This document shows, piece by piece, positions 34,301 through 42,800 of a stretch of 52,714 nucleotides of DNA. Each line of letters begins with the position of its first letter. Positions within the stretch are counted from its first letter, which is position 1. The DNA is from JAGVYE01 sp964502785. Lineage in GTDB: Archaea > Nanobdellota > Nanobdellia > Woesearchaeales > GW2011-AR9. The position numbers were made by a program, and so were the translations under genes. Under the pieces are notes generated by a model. It searched no databases. It was given only the letters and a program-made list of their open reading frames with translations, and was not told the DNA's origin. The stretch spans positions 1 to 52,714 of the forward strand of contig CAZCXW010000002.1 in NCBI GenBank assembly GCA_964502785.1, written 5' to 3'.

Positions 34301-36101
34301 TTTGTAAATGGCTTGGAGAAGGTGCTGAAACAGGACTTACTGCTGATTCAGGTGAAGGCACAGGCAGACCTACCAATCCAGGTGGTGCAGTTGTCGCTGC
34401 AGCGGGATTATATGCAGCTTCAACTTGCTTATAACTATCGGTGCCTGCAATTGTTTTAACTTCATCATCCGGAATCCTCTCTAATTTGGCAGCAGTGATT
34501 AGCTCAAAGTCAATTTTAAATTTGTGAGCTGCTCCATTTTTTTCTGAAAGAGTAATTTCTTGTCCCAAAATTGAACTTTGTTCAGCAAGTTTTTTAATCT
34601 CTTCATTATTAAATTTATTCTGGAGAAGGGCGCGAAGAGTTCTGATGTTTTCAACTTGACTTATACCCGAAGGAGCCGCAGTTTGTGGAGTTTGAGAAGG
34701 CAAACTATCTTTAATTTTATCAACTTGAGCCGTGAGACGATCTTTATCAATGGTTGCTGCAGCTAATTCAGTCTTCGCTTTTTGAACCTGTTCTTTTTCC
34801 GTTCCACAAAACACTTTAATTCCTAAAAATCCGCAATTATCATATTCTTTTTGAGCGTTGTCTGCTTGCTGCTGAAGGCTCGTTAAGTCTATTGTCTTTT
34901 GCTTTGCCTGAAGATCATTGAGAGCATCTTGATCACTAGAGTATTGTTGTGTATGAGAAACTGCATCATCTAAAGTTTGATCAAAACCAGCGCTATCAGA
35001 ACTGTCTCGTAAAAATTCAGCGATGGCAGTATTTTTTAATCTCGCCACACAGACAGTATCATCTTTGCCGCATTCCGATAAACGAACAACAACATAATCA
35101 TCAACATATTTTGAAGCCGAATCTAAAAGTTGTTTCTGTTCTGTTTTTACTTCTTCGCATCGAGCAGGAAACCTCTGGCAATCAATTTTAACTTCCGTTC
35201 CATCTGATTTTTTTGCGGTAAGAATAAAAGGATTAGGCGGACCCATGGGCACGGCTGCAGGTTCTGGTTCAGGAGCTGCTGCTGGGAAAGAGCGAGTTGG
35301 AGATGCGCCCGTTGCCAAAGCACTTTGCTGCTGATTTGAAACACTTATATCACCCGTATAACTGATCCACCGACCTTCACTATTGAGATTAACAACACCA
35401 TTTGAATGCAATAAAAAGATACCACCATCTGAAGTGACCCCTATTTCCAATCCAGTCGCTTCAATTTCAGATTGAGGTTCACCATCTTTGTATACAATCG
35501 TCTTACTATTTTCTTCTTTAATTTCTAATTTGTGGTTACTTAAAGCCTGTTGAACTCTTTCTACTAAAGGACCGCCGACGATATTTTGAGGAGTGAGAAC
35601 AGGTGGTTGAGTTGACGCTTGTGCTGTTTGTATTCTCTGTAAATCATACTTTAATCCACTCGCTCGTTGAACTATAGCAGTGCCACCACTAAGAGTTGAT
35701 TTAAACACCCACTGATTTCCTTCTTTCTTGATTTCATAAGCTCCTTCGGGATTGTTATTACCAATGTCATTAAGCGAGATCAAGCCCGCAAGCTTCAAAT
35801 CAGATATTAATATATCCTTGCTCGACGCTCGATAAACATTTGGTTTCAATTTATTACTACTACTTTCAACAAAACTCTTTAAAACTTGTTCTGCTCTTGC
35901 TCTGTCTTGAGGACTGAGACTTTGAAAATCCGTATATAGCGGAACCGTCCCCGCCCCCCCCGCTACATTCTCCCTTCCCAGAAACTTATCAAAGAATTCT
36001 CCAACCTTGCACCATACCCCGCATTCCTCTTCAGTCTCAGCAACTACAAACATACTTAGAAGTAGAATGATAAATACAAACACACCTAACCTCTTTTTCA
36101 T
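31368..36101 (-). CDS. Large exported coiled-coil/TPR protein (1,577 residues)
   Basis: Starts MKKRLGVFVFIILLLSMFVVAETEE, a clear signal peptide; the ATG at 36101 lies about 30 nt from a TATA box (aactataaaagc, about 36125-36136), so the longer ORF start at 36179 is rejected. After the signal comes ECGVWCKVGEFFDKFLG; a similar cysteine module occurs twice more (YDNCGFLGIKVFCG and YDDCGLWGIKWGCG), each after a helical repeat. Proline-rich linkers, a TPR-like block (LHKYASALEASGQKVKAIEAL), a long Glu/Lys coiled coil and a C-terminal cysteine-rich, Ig-like domain (CSDETFVCKDGVFCYKDE) follow. Likely a cell-surface structural protein; function unknown. It stands between toxin-type loci as a single gene. 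Confidence 0.75.
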   Translation of the reverse strand: MKKRLGVFVFIILLLSMFVVAETEEECGVWCKVGEFFDKFLGRENVAGGAGTVPLYTDFQSLSPQDRARAEQVLKSFVESSSNKLKPNVYRASSKDILISDLKLAGLISLNDIGNNNPEGAYEIKKEGNQWVFKSTLSGGTAIVQRASGLKYDLQRIQTAQASTQPPVLTPQNIVGGPLVERVQQALSNHKLEIKEENSKTIVYKDGEPQSEIEATGLEIGVTSDGGIFLLHSNGVVNLNSEGRWISYTGDISVSNQQQSALATGASPTRSFPAAAPEPEPAAVPMGPPNPFILTAKKSDGTEVKIDCQRFPARCEEVKTEQKQLLDSASKYVDDYVVVRLSECGKDDTVCVARLKNTAIAEFLRDSSDSAGFDQTLDDAVSHTQQYSSDQDALNDLQAKQKTIDLTSLQQQADNAQKEYDNCGFLGIKVFCGTEKEQVQKAKTELAAATIDKDRLTAQVDKIKDSLPSQTPQTAAPSGISQVENIRTLRALLQNKFNNEEIKKLAEQSSILGQEITLSEKNGAAHKFKIDFELITAAKLERIPDDEVKTIAGTDSYKQVEAAYNPAAATTAPPGLVGLPVPSPESAVSPVSAPSPSHLQTLEKDYAYFSSNLKNRLTYAQERYDDCGLWGIKWGCGGEEDELKYLKGEYNRQQVELAERYKNLPSGGPADYAKAFERYRELDPVGFSSDPENLHKYASALEASGQKVKAIEALKEHASLVSDPKQKAGILREAADLLEQSAPSKNLADPLRKEAQELKKRANELDPPLLVGPPLPPAPAPDATEKIKITGTAANTIALELAKKYDVNDLIDSDPETVKNLPQQIVIDNVLAELRYIKVRGVNQWTYVNINTGKHIPVKTGSKVIVEIIPQPALVPPTPPHLSSFPSSPTIPTFQNIIQLDKDYETARKKVEEYNQEAQKLRDQADDLDENDPKRTELEADIKTAEANARRETESAEKILNEIRGRPSGESALSEALILDKLRRGFRGDKDGITYSEASDEFEAQAARWQEEVTRDVSLIKAYDDKEEAKLQYEALKKEISKLDVKKDKDRISKENKKLEESKKKYETASANYKEEAEKSAYGNGIKFLKVKSKTAKTVYENKLNELNRLVKPPGENIEKALNLQSDVEKARRERDSAKAVFEEAEANLQEDVDIDVQSLQEKYTEADVKYTLKSSEFDELLKVLSDVEKDYLKKEAELKSVLAIAKLASEEVAREYQEAFDDAGKQAKEAQKKAARAKELEDRAFWQSTWFDTLQNSEWYKTAKEYGTYAGGVAKQLASLGEYKALSNLLFPTATQNFIEFANDETLNKWSNLPTFIGTAVADGLGVEICQIDDLKRSKIPGSATTFVKTKGSTYQFVGSIAGEKFDDDGRGTVPIQCIENPIEEEREEKPFICSDETFVCKDGVFCYKDENAKEPEKGIFYKISWGVTAPQDEKSTPFIDEDNKSVKFNIGFTKETTGENQPDLKQMYWIYEVVDEQTGIPTADETVIALANGESDQDTQVAFLKENYEEVCIIFSTQGLREDKGYVTDSDSGDPVTHICAPLIDTENGHVQFSGSEKSAASRSSSSPQVRSRLG

Positions 36102-36124
36102 GTTTAGGATTATTATTATTTCTA

Positions 36125-36136
36125 AGCTTTTATAGT
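36125..36136 (-). promoter_or_regulatory. TATA box of the 1,577-residue exported protein
   Basis: Minus-strand aactataaaagc, centred about 30 nt upstream of the ATG at 36101. It lies just outside the 3' end of the HEPN-wHTH-MNT gene. Confidence 0.55.
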
Positions 36137-37140
36137 TTTGGATTAAGGAATGTTTCCACGAATTCGCTTGCATTTCCATAAACCAAATGATTTTTCTGAA
36201 TTTCCAGAGCTAAATGATTTTTCTTGAGCGCCGCCTTTTGAATATCTTCCCACTTTACAAATTGGACATTAATTTCCCGGGGAAAGATCTTGAGGAGTTT
36301 ATGAACTTTTTCTTGAGCATTCACCAAAATTAAATCTAAATCTGAATCATCTTTCTGCGTCCCGCGAGAAAATGAGCCAAAAACAATAACTGTTTCAGCA
36401 TAAGGCAGGATAGTTTTAATTATTTCACGCAGTTCAAAATTGTCAAGAAATGCAGAAGATTTCTCTATTTCACATAACTCCAGAAATAGCCTTGCTCTTA
36501 AATCTTCTTTATTAAGACCATACTTAATATTCCTGCCCTCCGTAATCCCGAGAAAAATTTTTTCTTTTATAAGAGCATTTAAAGAAGAAAGGGCTGTCTG
36601 AGGGCTCGTCTGGATTCGTCGGGCTATTTCTCTCCCATTGAATGAAGCATGGTAATCATGCAGGTACAGGCCCCCTATGTCCAATTTTTTAGACATATGT
36701 CTATTTTTTTCATTTTTGATCTGATTACGCAGTTTAATGATATCCAAATTTTCAGCAATATTTCCGCACTTTAAAACAAACTTTTTTACCTGTAATAGAT
36801 TTTCAAGGCGTTCCTGCTTAAGATAATACTGCGCCTGAATCCGCTTTTCTTTTAACATAGATAAAAAAGCCCAATCAGGATCTGAAAAACCGTCGATACG
36901 CTTTAAGATCTCCAGAGCGCAATCATGAATCTCACATTTAATTCCGGCTTTCATCAACAAGCTATAAAGAGCATTGTAACGAGCATAGTAAGCCATTATC
37001 ACTTCCCACTTTGTATCTCTTCCTTCGATTTGTTGCAGTGTTTCTTGGGCCTCTTTATAGTATGCCCGACAAAGATTCTCGTTAGGTTCAGCCAGTTCAA
37101 TCCCATTTTTCTGCTTAAGGCACCAAGTAAGCTTATTCAT
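36130..37140 (-). CDS. Single-chain HEPN-wHTH-MNT fusion
   Basis: A 336-residue protein joining three parts usually encoded separately. Residues 1-125 are a HEPN domain (MNKLTWCLKQKNGIELAEPN, KWEVIMAYYARYNALYSLLM, IKCEIHDC) with KRIQAQYY (R100, Y105/Y106) at the active-site position, where the histidine is replaced. Residues 160-215 are a winged helix (FNGREIARRIQTSPQTALSS). Residues 235-336 are an MNT domain with FGSFSRGTQKDDSDLDLIL (G255-S256, D267-x-D269). In related loci toxin and antitoxin are adjacent genes; a fused chain implies permanent 1:1 stoichiometry, or loss of the toxic role. It is followed by the exported-protein gene on the same strand. Confidence 0.8.
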   Translation of the reverse strand: MNKLTWCLKQKNGIELAEPNENLCRAYYKEAQETLQQIEGRDTKWEVIMAYYARYNALYSLLMKAGIKCEIHDCALEILKRIDGFSDPDWAFLSMLKEKRIQAQYYLKQERLENLLQVKKFVLKCGNIAENLDIIKLRNQIKNEKNRHMSKKLDIGGLYLHDYHASFNGREIARRIQTSPQTALSSLNALIKEKIFLGITEGRNIKYGLNKEDLRARLFLELCEIEKSSAFLDNFELREIIKTILPYAETVIVFGSFSRGTQKDDSDLDLILVNAQEKVHKLLKIFPREINVQFVKWEDIQKAALKKNHLALEIQKNHLVYGNASEFVETFLNPKL

Positions 37141-37222
37141 GTAAGACCTCTAGAAGTAGCATAACAAATACAGGTACTAACAATCTCTTTTTCATTCTAA
37201 TGAGAGTAATTCTTTGTCTCTT

Positions 37223-38545
37223 TTAAAGGTTTTTAATCTCCCAATGTCCGCCTTTTCTGCCGCCTTTCCGTATCAGGATTCCCTTCTTACGTAAAATAGT
37301 AAGATGATACTTTATTCCATCGGAAGTTATCATTAATTCCTTCGCTAAGTCTTCCCTTGTAATAAAAGGATCCTTTTGAATCAGCTCAAGTATTTTTTGG
37401 GTAGTTTTTTGGGTAGTTTTTTGGGTAGTTTTTCTTTCAAAAATGATACGAAATGAACCTGCTCGATCCTCAAACCGTGCTGGAGGGAGATTTTTTTCTT
37501 TAAGGAGTCGAAAAATGTTTAAAATTCCTCTCCCCCAGACATCAATAAAACCGGCATAATAGAAAACTTGCGCGAGCAATGGATTATGCAGTTTTGATTC
37601 ATGTTCTTTGTATAAATCTGCAATAGACAATTCATCAGGGAGTTTTCCTGGATTTGCAATAATTACCTCTTGGTCGTAGATTTTAATATATACAAAACTA
37701 GTATCATGGTAATCGCGATGGATGAAAGCGTTAATGAGCGCTTCACGTAAAGCTTCGAGCGGGATTTCCCATTCTTCTTCTCTACGAAGGCCTATAATCC
37801 GGGCTTGTAAATGTAAATGTTCTTGCAGAAAGATAATTGCTTTGTTTAAATTATCAAATAAATTTCCATCAAGATCTTTTATATCCATAAAGCCTTCTTT
37901 TGTCAATCCTTTAAAACGACCGCAGCGGACAAGAATGTTATCAAAAAAATCTTTAGGTTTTTTTCCAAATAAGACAATCCCCGCATTTGTTATCTTTTTG
38001 CCGGATATCAATTTTAATTTTTTAAGAATCGTTTCTTTATCCTCTCCCATGAGATGCAGCCGTTTTGAAATTTTTGTTAATTCGACAAATTGTTGGACTG
38101 CAGAATCATCAATGTCGTCAAGTGTTGCTCCTTCGCACAGAGTCCTGTCCCAGCGAAGTTTATCTCCATTTTGGCCTACGATTAATCTCTCCAATTCTTT
38201 AGCGCTTAATCTCTTATCTTCATCGCCGACACGCATATACGCTCGTCCAAAAGCAAAATAAGGAATGTTTTCACCAGAAAATTCAACATGAATACATTTT
38301 TTCCTTTCTAATGTTATTTCATTGATTTTAGGAAATATCTTTGGTTCAATATTATCAGAGATCGCCTTTGAAACATCTCTTATCGTTTTCTCCGTTGCCG
38401 CTTGGCCGATTACCACTCCATCGTTTCTAATACCAAAAAAAAGCTGTCCCTTGCGATGCTTATTAAGAATAGCGCAGAGAGAAATTATTCCTTCTTTTAC
38501 CTCTGATGTTGATTTCTTAAATTCAATAAGTTCATTTTCGCGCAT
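37223..38545 (-). CDS. Schlafen/AlbA-RecG-like ATP-binding regulator
   Basis: A 440-residue protein. Residues 1-120 are an AlbA_2 (Schlafen-like) domain: the E-F-K at 8-10, LFFGIRNDGVVIGQ (35-48), YMRVGDEDKRLS. Residues 130-370 match the C-terminal region of RecG-like/GHKL ATP-binding regulators: LREALINAFIHRDY (266-279), IIANPGKLP, DVWGRGI (335-341). KTTQ occurs three times in tandem at 372-383 as a linker to a C-terminal winged helix (FITREDLAKELMITSDGIKY). Such proteins are usually transcription regulators, some linked to phage defence. Gene start is 4 nt past the MNT gene stop, so it belongs to the same operon. Confidence 0.78.
   Translation of the reverse strand: MRENELIEFKKSTSEVKEGIISLCAILNKHRKGQLFFGIRNDGVVIGQAATEKTIRDVSKAISDNIEPKIFPKINEITLERKKCIHVEFSGENIPYFAFGRAYMRVGDEDKRLSAKELERLIVGQNGDKLRWDRTLCEGATLDDIDDSAVQQFVELTKISKRLHLMGEDKETILKKLKLISGKKITNAGIVLFGKKPKDFFDNILVRCGRFKGLTKEGFMDIKDLDGNLFDNLNKAIIFLQEHLHLQARIIGLRREEEWEIPLEALREALINAFIHRDYHDTSFVYIKIYDQEVIIANPGKLPDELSIADLYKEHESKLHNPLLAQVFYYAGFIDVWGRGILNIFRLLKEKNLPPARFEDRAGSFRIIFERKTTQKTTQKTTQKILELIQKDPFITREDLAKELMITSDGIKYHLTILRKKGILIRKGGRKGGHWEIKNL
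37397..37436. repeat. Three tandem 12-bp repeats within the AlbA/RecG-like gene
   Basis: The unit gggtagtttttt repeats three times, encoding the KTTQ linker before the C-terminal winged helix. Linker length may vary by slippage without frame loss. Confidence 0.75.
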
Positions 38546-38549
38546 TTTT

Positions 38550-38870
38550 TTACACTATCCTAATGCCTCTTTCAATAACCTCTTGTACAATGCTGATTTC
38601 CTTTTTCTTTTTATTAAACTCCTGAGGAGTGAGGCAGATAAAGTCAACGGGGTAATTTAAATTCCATTTCATATAGAGAGGTGGCGCTCTTTGTAATTTC
38701 CTTTTTCCGTGGAATCCTTTTGAAACCACAAGGAGGTCGACATCGCTATCTTTTCGTGGTTTTCCCCAGGCTTGCGAGCCAAATAAGTATAAAGAGTCTA
38801 AAGAATACTCTGGTGATATCTCATCTGCAAATTTTTGTAAGTACTTCTTTAATTTCTGTTTTCCATCCAT
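38550..38870 (-). CDS. MNT-type nucleotidyltransferase
   Basis: A 106-residue minimal nucleotidyltransferase when started at the ATG at 38870; an upstream ATG at 38900 would overlap the HEPN gene by 20 nt. The active site is FGSQAWGKPRKDSDVDLLV (G31-S32, ten residues, D43-x-D45). Unlike the wHTH-MNT proteins it has no DNA-binding domain. It is third in the order wHTH-MNT, HEPN, MNT, AlbA/RecG-like, giving one HEPN gene two MNT neighbours. Confidence 0.82.
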   Translation of the reverse strand: MDGKQKLKKYLQKFADEISPEYSLDSLYLFGSQAWGKPRKDSDVDLLVVSKGFHGKRKLQRAPPLYMKWNLNYPVDFICLTPQEFNKKKKEISIVQEVIERGIRIV

Positions 38871-38880
38871 TGTAGTAACT

Positions 38881-39312
38881 TTAATTTCTTTTCTCATCAA
38901 GCAACGATTTAAATTCTTTAATTAGTCTTTTACATTTTTCTAAAGCTTCTTTCGCTGCAGCAAAATCCATCTTCTTTCCATAATAAATCAATGAATTTCG
39001 TTTAAATCGGCAATCATCATACATCCTAAAGAGATTATTCTTTTTTATAACATCTCTGATGTAATACCCTAGACAAATGTGATTAGCAACTTTATAACCA
39101 TTCGACAACAATAGAGCATGAAGGATTTCCAGTACTGACGAATAGTATCCTTCAAAAATAAAATTAATATTAGAATCCGTAATTTTGTTTGCCTCTAAAA
39201 ATTTGAGTCGTTCCTGTGCAGTGTTAAGAAGCGACTTTGCTTTGGCTTTGTCCTGGCTAACAGTAAGGGCAGAATTAAATTCAAGACATTCTTCCCAAGT
39301 GCTTTCTTTCAT
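38881..39312 (-). CDS. HEPN-domain protein with Tyr in place of catalytic His
   Basis: A 143-residue helical protein. The HEPN active-site segment is FKRNSLIYYGKKMD: Arg-Asn are present, but the histidine of the RX4H motif is Tyr. This variant (RN...YYG) occurs in a known archaeal HEPN group, so the protein may have altered or no RNase activity. Its ATG overlaps the stop of the wHTH-MNT gene by 4 nt (ATGA), so the two are coupled. Confidence 0.78.
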   Translation of the reverse strand: MKESTWEECLEFNSALTVSQDKAKAKSLLNTAQERLKFLEANKITDSNINFIFEGYYSSVLEILHALLLSNGYKVANHICLGYYIRDVIKKNNLFRMYDDCRFKRNSLIYYGKKMDFAAAKEALEKCKRLIKEFKSLLDEKRN

Positions 39313-39842
39313 GTATACACCTCTAAAAAACCATTAAGAGTAAGACCGTTAATAATGTTATTGATTAACTCTTTATTCTTGATCTCACGAATATTTGTGT
39401 GAATAAAAAGTTGTATTTTCCGTTGTAATATTTTTTCGAATTTTTTTACGTTAACTTTTTTCTTAGATTGAGTTTCAATATACAGATCAATATCACTGCT
39501 TTCTATGTCTTCGCCGCGGGAATAAGAACCAAAGATAATAACGAGAGGATTGCTTAACTCTTCTATAATGAAATCAATAAAGCCGGAATAATATAATTGT
39601 TTAATGTTAAAGAGTCTTTTTTCGATAAGGAATTTTCTGGAAGTTCTGTCCGCGGAATAAATTTTGACATTAGCAATATTGGAACTTTTGAGGATTTCTT
39701 CTTTTTCTAGTTCCTTAGCATACTTAATAACAGAAGGCAAAGGCAGTTTTATGAGACGTTCAATTTGCCGTACTCTAAGCTTATTTGTAGGATTAAGGAA
39801 AAAGTACTCTTGGAGTTTATCTTTGATACTTTTTTTTGTCAT
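39309..39842 (-). CDS. wHTH-MNT nucleotidyltransferase, antitoxin/autoregulator
   Basis: A 177-residue protein with a winged helix (residues 8-65; LRVRQIERLIKLPLPSVIKY) and an MNT domain with FGSYSRGEDIESSDIDLYI (G105-S106, D117-x-D119). It resembles the 29996-30577 protein in layout, including KQLYYSGFIDF versus FIYQSGLVEF before the MNT core and a matching C-terminus (IINGLTLNGFLEV versus IANGIVLSGFLEV). They are clear paralogues. A TATA-like ttttaaatac lies about 30 nt upstream. First gene of a probable four-gene operon. Confidence 0.85.
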   Translation of the reverse strand: MTKKSIKDKLQEYFFLNPTNKLRVRQIERLIKLPLPSVIKYAKELEKEEILKSSNIANVKIYSADRTSRKFLIEKRLFNIKQLYYSGFIDFIIEELSNPLVIIFGSYSRGEDIESSDIDLYIETQSKKKVNVKKFEKILQRKIQLFIHTNIREIKNKELINNIINGLTLNGFLEVYT

Positions 39843-39887
39843 TTGATATCTTTTATTATCAGTTGGTATTTAAAATTATCGAACGTT

Positions 39888-42800
39888 TCATCCTTGCGTC
39901 TGCACCTCAGGTTGTGGTGTTTCTACTTCTTCTTGTTTCTTTTCTTTCTCGTCTTCCATATTTTCAACCTGCGAACAGTACGGAGACTCAGTAACGGAAG
40001 GAGGAGATTGGATAGCGCCAGCAATAGTATCAATAATGCCCAGTCCTTTCTGAATCCCCCGCGCTACTTTGCAGGCCGTCACCAGTCCAGGCGCGGCTGG
40101 AACAAAACAGTTCAGATCGCACAAAAAAAGTTCTGCGATATTGATTAAACCCAGCGGGGATTGCAGCGCCGATTTGATGAGCTTCCCTAAATAAGCAGCA
40201 ACCGCAAGACCAGGAAGAGCTATTTCAAATAAAGGACCAAAGACAAATTCGCACATTTGCAGATCATGCAGTTTATCGCAGGCATCAAAGGTGGCGATGC
40301 CCGCAGGAACTTCTTTTTGATAACAGACGATTCTCCGGCATTGCAGTTCGCGTGCTTTTTCGATATTAAAAATTATCCCAGGAACACACAGGCCAAACGC
40401 AGAAAGATACATGTTTTCATATAATGACTCCGCCGGTGCCACAAATTCCCGCAGCGTCCAGATGTTGTAAGCAGTTAAAATATTATTCTGCCACCAATAA
40501 ACGAAGTTCAGAGGCACAGGACTTCCTTTATCTCCCTCCGAAAGGCCCGCCGGCTTAAAAGCATTAGGATTGCATGAGAAAATCATCGCTGGAACCTGCA
40601 GAACTTTAAGGAATTCCCAAGACACTTTTGTCGTCCCCGCGACTTGGATGCACGCCCCGCGAAGAGCTGCCCCTACAGGACCGCCTACAACCGTATTCTC
40701 CGCAACGTCAGCAACCGCTCTAAATTCATCCCGCACTAAGCTGACGATTTGTTCAAGAGCCGTAATGACGGTCACAAAATCAACCACAAATTTGATCCAT
40801 TTCAGGATATCATTCAAAACACTTAACGAATTCGCAATCTTAAAGAACACATCATCTTTCAATTCCTGGACTTTCGCATCGATAGTTTCATCCAATGCCC
40901 CCTGAACGCTGTACGCAAATTTGACTGTTACAGGAACGTCTTGTATTTCCGCAGCCCTGACCGCATCTCGGCCTACTTTTGAAAAGAGCAGGAGCTGGCA
41001 GGTATATTCAAATTCCCTCTCTTTAAATTCACCCTCTTTCTTGACGATGGAAGAAGGATCAAAAGTCTTGAATTCCAAAACGATCGTCGGATTCCCTTTA
41101 TCGGAACCATCTGGAGTGACGCGCTTGATGATTAGATTACGATTTATTTCCGGAGCATGTTCCTGCCCTTCTTTCGCCTGGCAAGCTCCTTCCGGCAATT
41201 CTAAATTTAATATTTCTGCCGTCGCCGTGGTCCGTTTTAATCTCACTTCCACCGGCATGCGCGCGGGAAATAACTTAACAACATCTAAATCAATAAAAGG
41301 CAGTAAATTCGTCCTCGTCCCCGTATCCCAATGATCTGGACTTTCTTCAGCAGTCAGACCCAGCAGCCTGAACTTAAAATTTTCTCCGCTTGTCCCCTTT
41401 ACATTCTTAATTTTATCTGGTTCCGGCCATTGTTCCGCTTCATTTCCCGCGGTATCACGAATTCTAATCCTCAGATCAAGATCATTCCCGATCCCGCTCT
41501 TCAGGCTTTCCGTCTCTACGACGCATTTCCATATTTTTTCATTCTTTTCATCGCGGACACAGGCATCTTCCGTAAACACCTGCCATCCATCGCCTAAATG
41601 TTCAGTAAGGCTGGTTTCGGGATGATTTAACTCAGCATTATCCACCAGCCATTTCAAATAAACAAGAATAGTTAATCCGCTGTCTTCCTCTGCCATAAAC
41701 TCTAATCGTAATTTATCCTGGCTTTGGAAGTAATCTTTTACACCTGCTTCAGAAACACCGAAGGCTTTAAACTCTTGGATGCGTGGAGGCGTTTCGTCCA
41801 CTTTCATTTTCAACTCCTGCGCCCCTCCTTCATTGCCCACTTTATCCTGAAAGCGCGTGAAACTGACTAACGCCTCAGGAGACACCACTGCTCCGCCAAG
41901 CTCCCAAAAACAATTCTTGCCTTCCGTTGAATCCACACACTCATTCGGCGGCACGGAACTATCCCCGCCAAATGCATTTATATTCAAACGGATATCATCT
42001 TTTTCAATTCCAGCCACCTCCTCTGCAACGCTCAAAAATAACTTATTCTTGCCATATCGCGCCGTATTCGATTTGACATAACTTGTTCCGCCAAACGTTC
42101 GTTCCGTGGCAAAACTGATAATCCGCGGCGGGACAGTATCAGATGTAAAACTATTGCTCAAAGTTTTTTCTGCCGTATTGCCAAAACTATCCATTGCTTT
42201 AAAAGATACTTCAACATTTGCCGATGGTTTTACAGAAACGCCGTCCCAAGTGCACTGCCAGAGATTATCTTCGCGATTAATTTTCTGACAGCGTGCAGCT
42301 GGTTTGTCCACAAGATCAGCATCATTGGAGAAAGCTAAGACCTGAGCCGGCGATAAGCCATTCTTTTCAAGGATAAACAAGCTCATGTCTGAAACGATTT
42401 GCTCTTCACCGATAAATTCTTTTAAACTTGTAAAATTGAAATTGCGGATGTCAGGAGCGGCAAAATCAACATTGATGCTTTTGCGTGCTTCTCCCTGATG
42501 GCCTAATTGGTCTTCAGCAACAACTCGGAACGTATGTGTTCCTTCGCCTTGCAAGGAAATTGGCAAAAGGCCTTGCGTAACCCCATCCGTAAGAAAATCA
42601 AAACGAGAACTGCCTAACGTCAGGCCGTTCTGGTCATTAATGCTGAAAACAACAGCGCTGCTCTCCGCATCAATGATGCGAATTTCCTTTAATCCAACGG
42701 CAGGCTTCCCCGCCGTAATTTGATCGCTCGCCGTAAAATCAAAAAATAGTTTTCCTTCAGCTCTCTGCTCGAGGCGATTGATGACAACCGTTGGATTGCT

